DNA of 50,005 nt, taken from the NCBI GenBank assembly GCA_021298595.1, contig JAJTHL010000012.1, forward strand, positions 1-50,005. Direction: 5' to 3'. This stretch comes from Alphaproteobacteria bacterium. GTDB lineage: Bacteria; Pseudomonadota; Alphaproteobacteria; Caedimonadales; UBA1908. How positions within the stretch are numbered: the stretch's first letter is position 1; each line of letters begins with the position of its first letter. Positions 16,940-26,262 of the stretch are shown piece by piece. The notes under the pieces are model-generated. The model made no database searches. It was not told where the DNA came from and worked only from the letters and a program-made list of their open reading frames with translations. The position numbers and the translations under genes are program-made.

Positions 16940-19543
16940 ATGGGGCGCGTCAAGATTGCTTTGCTAAGCACCTATCTGGGGGTATATCCCTTGATACTTG
17001 ATGCGTCAAAGCCTGCGTCCATGGGGGGTGACCCCATCATCGTGAAAGGGGTGATCAAGAAGAATAATAAGATAAAGAAAGAGACTTCCAAAGTGACCAA
17101 GGGAAAAGAGCGCTTAAAAAGTGTGCCGGTAACCCAGGCAGTCAACGTCCCAGCGTCAGAGTTAAATGTCGCGGCTTCCCCCCCGTCAACGCCAGCGCCC
17201 AATGTGACGCAGCGCGTTGAGGTGCACACAGTTCATCACAAGCGCAACAAGGAAAAAATTGTCACAAGGTGGCAAAGCCCGACGCAGGCAGCTCTTTTTA
17301 CCCATAACCAATATGCCTACTTTATTTTTGATGAAAAGGCAGATTTTGATACGCGTCACCTAAAACCAGATAGTGATTTTCACGAGGCATTTACCCCTTT
17401 AACGTTAGGGCAAGGGAGCGGTTTTTTTGTCAAGCTAAAGCCTAGGGTCGATGTCTCCATTACCCGTAATGACGAACAAAATACTTGGAGTATGCGTTTT
17501 GTGATGCCGGACTCTGACGATGAGGATGATCACGAGGATGAGGCCCTTGAGCATCAATACGTGACAACTCCCCTCAAAGAGCCGGCCAATGCCCTTGGAG
17601 TAAAACTGCCGTCCGCCTTTAAAGTCGTGGACGTAACGAATCCTCAGACAAAAGACCACTTCATTGTGGCGCCCGGAAAAGATTTACAAGAAATTACCCG
17701 CGACTATGTGGACGTTAAGATCATTCCGTCCCTGAGGGGGTTTGTTGCGCTTATTAAAAGTGACGGCGTGGTGGGATCTGTTGCACCAGAAAATCAACTG
17801 ATTTTGTCAAGGACGGCCGCGCCTCTGTCCCTTTCAAGTGACTCTGATAGGGGGGAAAAACGGGAAAAAGCAACGCCTCCTCCCTCGATAAAGCCCTCTG
17901 ACTGGCAAGAGGCCGAGAAGAATTTTGATCAGATGGTTCGCCGTATGAATGCCGGTAAACTTCTTGATCCAAGAGTCAATCACGCACATATGATGGAGAA
18001 CCGTGAAGATCTTGCCTTAGGTTTTCTCTCAAAGGGCGATATTGCCATGGCCATGGGAAGCCTCGAGTTTATCCTGGATAAGGATCCGGAAGCAGAAAAG
18101 AATCCCACCATCAAGCTTCTCCACGCCATCTGTCATATTCTATATAACCAACACGACGCCGCCCAAGAAATTCTCAGATCTCAAGCAGAGCTTGGCGACG
18201 AGCACGCGCTTTTGTGGCAAGGGGTCGCAACCCTTGGTCAGGAAAGATTTCACGAAGGACTTAAACAAACGGTTGGCCGTTTAAAACTTTTAAAGGAGTA
18301 CCCTCAACCCGTTGTGGACCCCGTCTACATGATGATGGCGTACGCCTCCCATCGCATTAAATATCCGGGAAAACTTTTCTTAAAACTGATGAACCAGGAA
18401 GCGCTAAGTAGACGCGAAAAAGAAATGTACAAATTTCTTGAACTTGCCCTTGCTCCTGTTGACTATGCGGTAATCGGCGTCCTTCAGAAATTATGCGAGG
18501 AGGGTATGAATGATAAAAGCCGTGTCGAAGCCTGTCGGTATTTGGCTGAAAACTCTGTAACACCTCTTAATCATTCACAAAAAATTAAGGCGCTAGAGGA
18601 CATCAGATACCGCTGGCGGGGTGACTCTTTAGAGATGGAGCTAGCAGGGGAGCTTGCAGACCTTTACGTAAAAACAAAGGACTATGATAAGGCCTTGTTC
18701 TTATACCGGATGATCAAGGAGCAATTTGCCCATTTACCCCAGGCTCAAGACTATATCCATAGGGGGCAGGAAGCTTTTCGCTCTCATTTTATGGACCGGC
18801 AAGCACAACCTAAATACATGGCGGTTGCCTTTTATGATCGCTTTAAAGAAATGATTCCAGAAGGCGAGGCAGGGCACCAGGTTGTTTCGCAGCTTGCCCA
18901 GGATTACGAGGATTTGGATTTGCTTCCCCAGGCCGTCAGAGCCCTTGAGTACTTGGTGCGCGCCTATAAAGAGCCCAAAAAGAAAGGTGAATATTTATTG
19001 AGGCAAGCAGAAATTTTTGAAAAGAACGGTGAAGACCAAAACGCTCAAGTGCTCTTGAGTCAGCTTTTGACCATGCCAGACCAAGACGCCATTGCGCCTC
19101 AAATGCGCTTTCTTCAATCAAGGCTCTTGGCCAAGCACGGCAAAACAAAAGAAGCATTTCAAGTCATTGAACAAGACAAAACCCAAGAAGCTTTTCAGCA
19201 AAAAATCCGCTTAGCTTGGAGCGCTAAAGATTGGGCGCTCGTACAGCGCTTAGTATCCGAGGCGATTCTCACGCCGGGGCTTAGCGGTGATGATCAGAAT
19301 AAACTTTTGATTAAGCTTGCTGTGTCACTCAATTACTTAAAGGATGTAAAAGGCCTTGCAGAGCTTCGTCAGAATTTTGGAGCGCGTATGGGGGGCACAA
19401 GATTTAAAGAGCAGTTTGAGCTCCTCACACTTCCCCCCCATAACGAACCCCAAGAAATCAGCAAAAAAGCTTATATGGCCCAGCTAGAAGAAGCGCGTCA
19501 ATTTGAAGACCTTGTGAAGAAACAGCCAAAGCCATCCCTTTAA
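16940..19543 (+). CDS. Large probable exported protein with TPR-like helical repeats
   Basis: 867 residues. The N-terminus (MGRVKIALLSTYLGVYPLIL) is hydrophobic and may be a signal peptide or anchor. Residues 30-110 are Lys/Pro/Val-rich and probably disordered. Residues 110-290 look like beta-rich domains and include an acidic patch (DSDDEDDHEDEALEH). From about residue 310 to the end it is helical, with TPR-like helix pairs (DLYVKTKDYDKALFLYRMIK; AVRALEYLVRAYKEPKKKG). AGGA precedes the ATG by about 8 bases. It is convergent with valS. I do not recognise a named family; large alphaproteobacterial proteins of this layout are usually annotated only as TPR proteins. Confidence 0.7.
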   Translation: MGRVKIALLSTYLGVYPLILDASKPASMGGDPIIVKGVIKKNNKIKKETSKVTKGKERLKSVPVTQAVNVPASELNVAASPPSTPAPNVTQRVEVHTVHHKRNKEKIVTRWQSPTQAALFTHNQYAYFIFDEKADFDTRHLKPDSDFHEAFTPLTLGQGSGFFVKLKPRVDVSITRNDEQNTWSMRFVMPDSDDEDDHEDEALEHQYVTTPLKEPANALGVKLPSAFKVVDVTNPQTKDHFIVAPGKDLQEITRDYVDVKIIPSLRGFVALIKSDGVVGSVAPENQLILSRTAAPLSLSSDSDRGEKREKATPPPSIKPSDWQEAEKNFDQMVRRMNAGKLLDPRVNHAHMMENREDLALGFLSKGDIAMAMGSLEFILDKDPEAEKNPTIKLLHAICHILYNQHDAAQEILRSQAELGDEHALLWQGVATLGQERFHEGLKQTVGRLKLLKEYPQPVVDPVYMMMAYASHRIKYPGKLFLKLMNQEALSRREKEMYKFLELALAPVDYAVIGVLQKLCEEGMNDKSRVEACRYLAENSVTPLNHSQKIKALEDIRYRWRGDSLEMELAGELADLYVKTKDYDKALFLYRMIKEQFAHLPQAQDYIHRGQEAFRSHFMDRQAQPKYMAVAFYDRFKEMIPEGEAGHQVVSQLAQDYEDLDLLPQAVRALEYLVRAYKEPKKKGEYLLRQAEIFEKNGEDQNAQVLLSQLLTMPDQDAIAPQMRFLQSRLLAKHGKTKEAFQVIEQDKTQEAFQQKIRLAWSAKDWALVQRLVSEAILTPGLSGDDQNKLLIKLAVSLNYLKDVKGLAELRQNFGARMGGTRFKEQFELLTLPPHNEPQEISKKAYMAQLEEARQFEDLVKKQPKPSL

Positions 19544-19550
19544 AGAAACT

Positions 19551-19572
19551 CGCGTGTCCCAAAGGACACGCG
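19551..19572. terminator. Bidirectional hairpin between convergent genes
   Basis: A perfect 9-base stem (CGCGTGTCC / GGACACGCG) with a CAAA loop lies between the ends of the TPR-protein gene and valS. No T-tract follows on either strand, so termination may be weak or the hairpin may protect 3' ends. Confidence 0.5.
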
Positions 19573-19583
19573 GCAACAGTTGA

Positions 19584-22256
19584 CTACTTTCTTATGAGCG
19601 CGGTCATACGCGTAAGGGCACCCTTTGTTTTCTCACGGGTGCTTTGGGCTTCTTGAAGACGTTCTTTAATTTTCTCAACAATTTCCTCAGGCGCCTTTGA
19701 CACAAAGTCTTCGCGGGCAAGCTTGTCCTGTAGGGGCTTGATTTCCTTTTCAAGGGAGATCAGGGCCTTTTCAAGGCGTGCTTTTTCTGAGGGCGCGTCG
19801 ATGAGGTCGCCCACGGGAATAAGGAACGTCGCGTCCTTTACAACACCCGAAACAGCCCCGTCTGTAAAAGCGCTATTCTTTGCCGCGTCGTAGGATACAC
19901 CGTCCGCCCGCACAAGGCGTTTGAAAAGGTCTTCTTGACGAACGAGCTCCTGGTGAAGGGCAGGCGCTAGCTCACTAAAGCCGACTTGAATGGTGGCACC
20001 TGCCGGCACACCGACTTCTGTCCGGGTCGAGCGTACGGCCGTGATCAGGTCAATAAGCCAATCAAAGAAGGGCACGGCCTCAATGGCTTCAAGGTCATTC
20101 GCCTTTGGCCAGGGACTGGTGATCAAGGACGGCGACGACGCTCCGGTCAAATGCATCCACAGCTTTTCCGTGACAAAGGGCATGTAGGGGTGAAGGAGGT
20201 GACACAGGCGCCCCAAAACCCACACAGCCGTTTTCTTTGTCTCGGCTTTAAGGTCTGCGTCTTCTGACATCAAAATAGGTTTGGCAAACTCCACGTACCA
20301 GTCGCAATATTGACCCCAAATGAATTGATACAAAAGGCTTGCCCCTTCATCAAAACGGTAGCGGGAGAGGGCGTCTTCAAGATCTTTTTGAAGGGTGTGG
20401 AGCCCCGAAAGCAGCCAGCGGTTTAAGGTTGATTTGGCGCTTTTGGGATCAAAGGCGGGGTCATACACACACTCGTAATGCTCGCAAAAGCGCGCCGCGT
20501 TCCAAAGCTTTGTTGCAAAATTTCGGTAGCCTTCCACGACGTTTTTGGAAAAGTTAATATTGCGCCCAGGTGTGGAAAGACTTGCCAACGTAAAGCGAAG
20601 GGCGTCCGCCCCGACGCTGTCGATAATATCCAGGGGGTTTACAATATTACCCTTGGACTTCGACATCTTTTGCCCTTTTTCATCGCGGACAAGGGCGTGA
20701 AGATAAATGGTTTTAAAGGGAGGGGCCTTCATAAAATGGTAGCCCATCATCATCATGCGCGCGACCCAAAAGAAAAGGATATCCACGCCTGTGACAAGAA
20801 CCGAGGTTGGATAGTAATGGGCAAGCTCGGGTGTGTTCTCTGGCCATCCCAGGGTTGAAAAGGGCCAAAGCCCTGCCGAAAACCAGGTATCCAGCACGTC
20901 CGTGTCCTGGCTAAGAGCGCTCTCAGTCCCATAATGGATCCGTGCTTTTTTCTGGGCATCTTCTTCTGTTTTGGCAACGAACACCTGTCCATCGGGACCG
21001 TACCAGGCGGGAATGCGGTGCCCCCACCAGAGCTGGCGCGAGACACACCAAGGTTGGATATTTTCCATCCAGTAATAATAGGTTGCCTTCCACTGCTCGG
21101 GCACCATGGCCACCTCACCACTTTTCACGGCCGCAAGGGCGGGTTTGGCCAGGGTTGGCGCGTCCACGAACCACTGATCCGTCAAGAACGGCTCGACGAT
21201 TTCTCCTGTACGTTCGCACCTGGGTACCATCAAGCTCACAGTGTCAACCTTCACAAGATCTCCTTGTGCGTCAAGATCAGCAATGATTTGCTTTCTAGCC
21301 ACAAAACGGTCCAGGCCTTGATAGGCCTCGGGGGTGTTTTCATTGAGGCGTGCGTGAATATCAAGGATGTTCAAAGGGGTGAGACCATGACGTTTGCCGA
21401 CTTCAAAGTCGTTAAAGTCATGTGCAGGAGTAATTTTTACAGCGCCCGTCCCCTTTTCAGGATCACAGTACGTATCGGCAATGATGGGAATCCGGCGCCC
21501 CACGAGGGGGATGAGGACGTGTTTGCCAACAAGATGCTGATAACGCTCGTCATCGGGATGGACGGCAACCGCCTGGTCCCCTAGAAGGGTTTCTGGACGA
21601 GAGGTCGCGACCACAATGTACTCGTCCTGAGTCCCTTCAACTAAATAACGGATGTGCCAATAATGACCTTGGGCTTCGATGTTTTGGACTTCTAAGTCAG
21701 ACACAGCTGTGAGGAGTACCGGATCCCAGTTCACAAGACGTTTGTCACGGTACAAAAGGCCCTGCTCATAAAGGGTCACAAAAGCGTGACGGACGGCTTC
21801 GTTTAATCCTTCGTCCAAAGTAAAGCGCTCTTTTTCCCAGTGGGGAGAAATGCCAAGGCGACGTTGCTGGTTAACAATGATGCCCCCTGACTCTTCTTTC
21901 CAGGCCCAGACCTTTTCAAGAAAAGCGTCGCGTCCCATGGTCCGCCGGTCAAGGCCTTGGGCCGTAAGTTGCTTTTCCACCACAAGTTGGGTTGCAATGC
22001 CCGCGTGATCCATGCCTGGTTGCCAAAAGACCTCACGTCCCTGCATGCGGTGATAACGCACTAAAATATCGGGCAGGGTATAGGTTAGGGCGTGCCCCAT
22101 GTGAAGGGTTCCCGTGACGTTAGGCGGCGGCATCATGAGAACGTAAGGCGCAAGGCCCTGATTGTCTCTTTGCGGGGAGAACGTCCCTTTTTCTTCCCAC
22201 GCGTGATAAAGCTCTGTTTCAAAAGCGGCCGGATCAAAGGTTTTTGCAAGGCTCAT
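19584..22256 (-). CDS. valS: Valyl-tRNA synthetase
   Basis: Class Ia aminoacyl-tRNA synthetase of 890 residues. The HIGH-type motif is PPPNVTGTLHMGHAL near residue 45. The editing domain includes VATSRPETLLGDQAVAVHP. The KMSKS loop is GQKMSKSKGN. The C-terminal about 60 residues form the usual coiled-coil arm (EKARLEKALISLEKEIKPL). GGAG lies 9 bases before the ATG. Intact and of normal length. A small secreted-protein gene lies upstream on the same strand, separated by about 95 bases. Confidence 0.97.
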   Translation of the reverse strand: MSLAKTFDPAAFETELYHAWEEKGTFSPQRDNQGLAPYVLMMPPPNVTGTLHMGHALTYTLPDILVRYHRMQGREVFWQPGMDHAGIATQLVVEKQLTAQGLDRRTMGRDAFLEKVWAWKEESGGIIVNQQRRLGISPHWEKERFTLDEGLNEAVRHAFVTLYEQGLLYRDKRLVNWDPVLLTAVSDLEVQNIEAQGHYWHIRYLVEGTQDEYIVVATSRPETLLGDQAVAVHPDDERYQHLVGKHVLIPLVGRRIPIIADTYCDPEKGTGAVKITPAHDFNDFEVGKRHGLTPLNILDIHARLNENTPEAYQGLDRFVARKQIIADLDAQGDLVKVDTVSLMVPRCERTGEIVEPFLTDQWFVDAPTLAKPALAAVKSGEVAMVPEQWKATYYYWMENIQPWCVSRQLWWGHRIPAWYGPDGQVFVAKTEEDAQKKARIHYGTESALSQDTDVLDTWFSAGLWPFSTLGWPENTPELAHYYPTSVLVTGVDILFFWVARMMMMGYHFMKAPPFKTIYLHALVRDEKGQKMSKSKGNIVNPLDIIDSVGADALRFTLASLSTPGRNINFSKNVVEGYRNFATKLWNAARFCEHYECVYDPAFDPKSAKSTLNRWLLSGLHTLQKDLEDALSRYRFDEGASLLYQFIWGQYCDWYVEFAKPILMSEDADLKAETKKTAVWVLGRLCHLLHPYMPFVTEKLWMHLTGASSPSLITSPWPKANDLEAIEAVPFFDWLIDLITAVRSTRTEVGVPAGATIQVGFSELAPALHQELVRQEDLFKRLVRADGVSYDAAKNSAFTDGAVSGVVKDATFLIPVGDLIDAPSEKARLEKALISLEKEIKPLQDKLAREDFVSKAPEEIVEKIKERLQEAQSTREKTKGALTRMTALIRK

Positions 22257-22352
22257 GGCATGTCTCCAGTACTATTTGCCGCAAGATACCACCACAGCAT
22301 ACAGGTTTGAAGGAAAAACGCCTGACGAGGCACGCTAAATGAGTAGAAAAGT

Positions 22353-22904
22353 CTACCACCCGTGTTCTTTGGGGCCATAAATTTTCAATGGCCTTGAAAA
22401 GTCCGATGAAGGAAAATGTTGACCCTGGACAAAGCAGATAGCTTGTTCAAGACTTTTTTCGGCAAGATAAGCGGCGATTATACGTTTAATTGAGACGTCA
22501 ATGCCTGACAAAAAAGTCACAAGCGCAGGTAGATATTCCTTGTATACCAAACGAAGCTCATCCTTTTGCAAAAGCTTGACTACGTGCGTGCGAACACTAT
22601 TATCGCGAATTTGTATCAAGGCCTGAATAAGGTTTTCTCCTTGCGCAAGTGTCAGGTCTGCCACAAGGGGTTTTAAAGGAAGGGCTGTGAGTTGCTCTTG
22701 GAGCTTTTCATCGGTGATTGCGAGAAAAAACGGATGATCTTTCGGTAAGCTTAAAGAACAGGGATTGTTTATCTCGCAAGAAAGGCAGCCATGATAGTTA
22801 GGGGTGTTATCAGTGTCATCTTTTTCAAAGCTAGATGCATAAAGGTTTGATAACGCAAAAAAACTTATCAATAATCCTCGAAGGTTGTGAGCGCAAAACA
22901 ACAT
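22353..22904 (-). CDS. Small secreted protein of unknown function
   Basis: 183 residues. MLFCAHNLRGLLISFFALSN followed by LYAS is a signal peptide. The mature part has a cysteine cluster (HGCLSCEINNPCS) near residues 38-50, then a mostly helical body (LRLVYKEYLPALVTFL, IKRIIAAYLAEKSLEQAI). No family recognised. It lies upstream of valS on the same strand but looks unrelated to it. Confidence 0.6.
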   Translation of the reverse strand: MLFCAHNLRGLLISFFALSNLYASSFEKDDTDNTPNYHGCLSCEINNPCSLSLPKDHPFFLAITDEKLQEQLTALPLKPLVADLTLAQGENLIQALIQIRDNSVRTHVVKLLQKDELRLVYKEYLPALVTFLSGIDVSIKRIIAAYLAEKSLEQAICFVQGQHFPSSDFSRPLKIYGPKEHGW

Positions 22905-23048
22905 AGAATGATCCCCTAAAAAACCCTTTTAAGCACTAACACGAGAGAGAGGAAGGCGCAATCTTGTCAAGAGCGTGTCCCATCGACACCTCTTGCGAAA
23001 ATCTTTTTCTTATGGCTCGATAAGTTAGTTAAAAAAGGAGAGGATGAC

Positions 23049-23414
23049 ATGCCACATATCATCATAGAGTTTTCAAAAGGTGCGTGTGAGAAACCCACGT
23101 TAGAAAGCTTCTTTGAAAGGGCCCACAACTTTGTTGTAGAGGCTTTGCCAACCCAGCTTTCAAGCTGCAAAAGTCGCGCCCTTGAACACACCATCTTTCG
23201 TGTAGGGGAGGGTAATCCTGAAGACGCGTTCATCCATCTTACCTTGAAGGTGTTGCCAGGACGCGCGCCTGAGACCTTGGAAAAGGTGAGTCAAGGCCTT
23301 CTGACCCTTTTGTCAGAGCATCTAAAAAAAGAGGGGGTGACGCACAAAAAAACCGGGCTATCTGTGGAAATTCAAGAGCTTTCTTATTACCATAAAATCT
23401 CACTGAATGACTAA
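23049..23414 (+). CDS. 5-carboxymethyl-2-hydroxymuconate isomerase-like tautomerase
   Basis: 121 residues of the CHMI branch of the tautomerase superfamily. It starts MPHIIIEFSKG, so proline 2 becomes the N-terminal catalytic base after Met removal, as in HpaF. Typical internal features are FIHLTLKVLPGRAPETLEKV and the C-terminal LSVEIQELS. AAAGGAGAGG precedes the ATG. In gut bacteria HpaF acts in homoprotocatechuate breakdown, but none of those genes is nearby, so the substrate here is open. Its last codons overlap the LRR gene by 8 bases, so the two are co-translated. Confidence 0.85.
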   Translation: MPHIIIEFSKGACEKPTLESFFERAHNFVVEALPTQLSSCKSRALEHTIFRVGEGNPEDAFIHLTLKVLPGRAPETLEKVSQGLLTLLSEHLKKEGVTHKKTGLSVEIQELSYYHKISLND

Positions 23415-24330
23415 GGCCACCTTGGATTTAACAGGTCAGTTTTATGAAGGACGCGCATTCGATCAAAGCAAGACAGATGTCGAAGGACTTTGGCTCGATG
23501 GAAACAATCTAAGCACGCTGCCAGACGGTCTTATGACCCTGGCGCGCCTTAAGCATCTGAGCTGCTATGATAATCAGCTAAAAGAACTGCCCGAGTGGCT
23601 TTGGACAATGAAAAGTCTGACACATCTGAACATCAGTGCCAATGTCATCGACGTTCTCTCCTCCCACGTGGAAAAGCTATCAAACTTAGAAATTTTGGAT
23701 TTACAGCACAATCAACTGAGCCACTTACCTCCTCAGGTGGGGGCCCTCTTGTCCTTGAGGTTTTTGTATTTGGCAGGCAATCATTTTGAGGATTTACCTC
23801 AAAATCTGAGTGGTTTAAAAAAACTCCTTTATTTGAATATCAGTCAGAACGGGTTTAGCCGATTACCCTTTTGTCTGAGTGATCTGCGTGCCCTTGAAGA
23901 ACTGCGCTGCTATCGCAATCAGATCAAAGCGCTCGGGGATGAAATCGCAGGACTGACCGCTCTTTGTGAACTCCATGGGTATGACAACCAAATGGCGTGG
24001 ATCAGTCCCGAAATTGGGAAGCTCTCCTGTCTTCAAAAGCTGATCCTTGATAAAAATAACCTTCAAACACTCCCCCAAGAAATGGCGGGGCTTAAGCGTT
24101 TAAAAGTCTTGAGCCTTCGTCAAAATAGACTGACCTCTTTGCCAGAATCTTTGGGGTTTTGTACCGCCCTTGAAGAGATAGATCTGCGAGAGAATGATCT
24201 GTGCACCTTGCCAGAATCCTTAAGGACTCTACCAAATCTGGCAAAGCTCGATGTGCGTCTTAACAAACGCTTATCTCTCCCTTCCTGGTTTGAAGAATTA
24301 CGACGAAAGGGTTGTCGAATTTATACTTAA
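23407..24330 (+). CDS. Leucine-rich repeat protein
   Basis: 307 residues made almost entirely of about eleven 22-23-residue leucine-rich repeats with the consensus LxxLxxLxLxxNxLxxLPxxL. Clear examples are LEILDLQHNQLSHLP, LRFLYLAGNHFEDLP and LKVLSLRQNRLTSLP. No signal peptide or membrane helix. LRR solenoids bind proteins, and in host-associated bacteria such proteins are often effectors, but nothing here proves export. The start overlaps the tautomerase stop by 8 bases. The C-terminus (FEELRRKGCRIYT) resembles a capping helix. Confidence 0.88.
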   Translation: MTKATLDLTGQFYEGRAFDQSKTDVEGLWLDGNNLSTLPDGLMTLARLKHLSCYDNQLKELPEWLWTMKSLTHLNISANVIDVLSSHVEKLSNLEILDLQHNQLSHLPPQVGALLSLRFLYLAGNHFEDLPQNLSGLKKLLYLNISQNGFSRLPFCLSDLRALEELRCYRNQIKALGDEIAGLTALCELHGYDNQMAWISPEIGKLSCLQKLILDKNNLQTLPQEMAGLKRLKVLSLRQNRLTSLPESLGFCTALEEIDLRENDLCTLPESLRTLPNLAKLDVRLNKRLSLPSWFEELRRKGCRIYT

Positions 24331-24488
24331 TCATTTTTTTAGACCTTAGAAAAAATAATTTTTCGTAATTATTTTCAGTATTGTCGATAAAAGAATAAAA
24401 AAAATTAATATTGATTATAAAATTTGACAATAAAAAATTAATAAAGTCATGAAAATTTATAAGGACTGTTCTTCGCGGGAGAGTTTTC

Positions 24489-25724
24489 ATGCAAAAAAAA
24501 ATCCAAACATTTTTATTCGGCGTGGGCTTCGCTTTTGCGAGTCCATTTGTTCACGCCACACTTTTTTTGGAGAGCGACGAAGCATTCCAAAAGGTGAAAG
24601 ATCATACATGTGCTTATTACGAGCACTCAGAAGGGATGATCAGAGGTTATCTTCCTCAATGTGTCCTCGGGGGATTTGAGGATTGTCCTTACCTAAAAAC
24701 CGTTTCAGTGAAAGGGTCTCGTGACATTGATGAGATTAGCTTTATTTATCATCCAACGGACGAGCATAGGTTCTTTGTTAGAAGGCACTATAAAAATGTG
24801 AAGTCTTATGAAGCAGAGCTTGAGAATCTTGAACGGGTTCAAAACACCACAAAGATTTATTTTGAATTAGAGAATGAGTTTTTGCAGCAACAAAAAGAAG
24901 AGATAAAAGTACTTGGTTTGGCAGAGATCTATGGCATGGCCCGTGATGATGCTTATAACGTGCGCGCGATGTATATGAAGGGGGTTTCAGGGAACACGCT
25001 TCGCAATCTTGCTAAAAATGCCCATGATTTGAATGAGCAAAAAATCAGATCAATTTTCTATCAATGCGGTCTGCAATTAGGCAATACCTACGTGATGTTG
25101 TCCTCGCCTGAGGCAAATAGAACGCTTTCTTCCTACTATCCTGAAAAGTCTTTAGAAAAAGGAAGGTGGCACTTTGTTCATCCAGATACCAATTGGGGAA
25201 ACTTCCTTTATGATGAAGACAAAGAACGCCTTTATGCCATTGATCTAACAGGAAACTGTGGCATAGAGTTTCGTAAGAAAGAGGATGAACAGTCTTTTTC
25301 TCAGCATGTTGGCCTGTACCTTTTGTTCTATACAAGAGACATGTTAAGAGAAGCTCACGCTGCTTGCACACTTGCCAAAGCAAAGCTCGAAACCGATTTT
25401 TCAGAGGCAAGCTTGAACGCCAAAAAAGCCCTCCATATTATCTATGGGCACCAAGCCATGTTTCAAGGGTTTAAACAAAGTGTCGACAAAGTTCGTGCAC
25501 CGCTGACCATTGATTTTGTCTTCAAATCACTTTTTGGGTGGCAAAAGCCCTATGCCAAGATCTCTCCTTTTTACGAGCGTTGTGGGTATAACTACACGAT
25601 GTTTGAATCGCTCCTTCAAGAGATTGAAGACGTCGCCCTAAAACTACTTGGGCGCAAGGTTCACTTGAAGGCCGAATATGCGATCAGGCGCATGACAGAA
25701 AGAGCTATGGTGACCAGGGATTAG
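24489..25724 (+). CDS. Secreted protein with kinase-like (APH/choline-kinase type) fold
   Basis: 411 residues. MQKKIQTFLFGVGFAFASPF then VHA is a convincing signal peptide; GGGAGAG lies about 6 bases upstream of the ATG. The mature part shows the order of a kinase fold. RRHYKN supplies a candidate beta-3 lysine, and YEAELENLERV a candidate helix-C glutamate. AMYMKGVSGNTLR looks like a hinge followed by a helix. HPDTNWGNFLYDEDKE matches the catalytic loop HxDxxxxN, and LYAIDLTG gives the metal-binding aspartate. This pattern fits aminoglycoside/choline-kinase-like enzymes, but family and substrate are not assignable. The upstream 150 bases are very A+T-rich and contain a TTGACA at 24424-24429 without a clear -10 partner. 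Confidence 0.65.
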   Translation: MQKKIQTFLFGVGFAFASPFVHATLFLESDEAFQKVKDHTCAYYEHSEGMIRGYLPQCVLGGFEDCPYLKTVSVKGSRDIDEISFIYHPTDEHRFFVRRHYKNVKSYEAELENLERVQNTTKIYFELENEFLQQQKEEIKVLGLAEIYGMARDDAYNVRAMYMKGVSGNTLRNLAKNAHDLNEQKIRSIFYQCGLQLGNTYVMLSSPEANRTLSSYYPEKSLEKGRWHFVHPDTNWGNFLYDEDKERLYAIDLTGNCGIEFRKKEDEQSFSQHVGLYLLFYTRDMLREAHAACTLAKAKLETDFSEASLNAKKALHIIYGHQAMFQGFKQSVDKVRAPLTIDFVFKSLFGWQKPYAKISPFYERCGYNYTMFESLLQEIEDVALKLLGRKVHLKAEYAIRRMTERAMVTRD

Positions 25725-25769
25725 GTTTTTAGGGCGCCATAAAGGAAGTCTTTTGTAAGGCAAGGTATC

Positions 25770-26087
25770 TTATGCTGTTGTAAGAGACTTTTCTTGAGGG
25801 GATAGGGCATCCACGGCAATCACTTTATCTCGCGAGGTTTCGCCTTGAATAATCTGGAGCGATGATATAGGGACGTGAAGCACTTTGGCAAGGAGGGACA
25901 AAACTACTTTGTTTGCTTTGCCGTTTTCGGGGGTTGTCGTGACATAGATCCGCACGCGTCTCTCTTCTGTTTTGAGGGTGTCAAGACGGACGTCACTGCG
26001 CGACGCATTGGGCGTTACGCGTACGCTTATGGTTTTAGGATAACCAAGCACTTCCCACAAATTATTTTGCTGTTTTCTACTAGCCAC
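25770..26087 (-). CDS. DUF167 (YggU) family protein
   Basis: 105 residues with the DUF167 pattern: ISVRVTPNASRSDV, VRIYVTTTPENGKANKVVLSLLAKVL, then VIQGETSRDKV-like IIQGETSRDKVIAVDA. Start is GTG. The function of this small conserved cytoplasmic family is unknown. In alphaproteobacteria it usually sits beside yggT and folD; here those lie about 8 kb away, so the cluster has been split. Confidence 0.9.
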   Translation of the reverse strand: MASRKQQNNLWEVLGYPKTISVRVTPNASRSDVRLDTLKTEERRVRIYVTTTPENGKANKVVLSLLAKVLHVPISSLQIIQGETSRDKVIAVDALSPQEKSLTTA

Positions 26088-26262
26088 TATAAAATTTTAC
26101 CTCATTTCTGTTCTGTATCAATCATGATTATGAACAGGCGGTCAAGTTGTTTTTAAAAACGAAGACCACCTTTGTGAAAAAAATTCAATGCCTGAATCAC
26201 GGCGGATCTTTTTTGCTGGCGCGTTTATACTGAAAACATAGTTTCTATGAAGGAGGTGAGAG

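Noticed and set aside
24424-24460. TTGACA promoter of the secreted kinase-like gene
   Set aside because: The -35 is perfect, but no acceptable -10 lies at 16-18 bases in this A+T-rich stretch, so I did not call a promoter.
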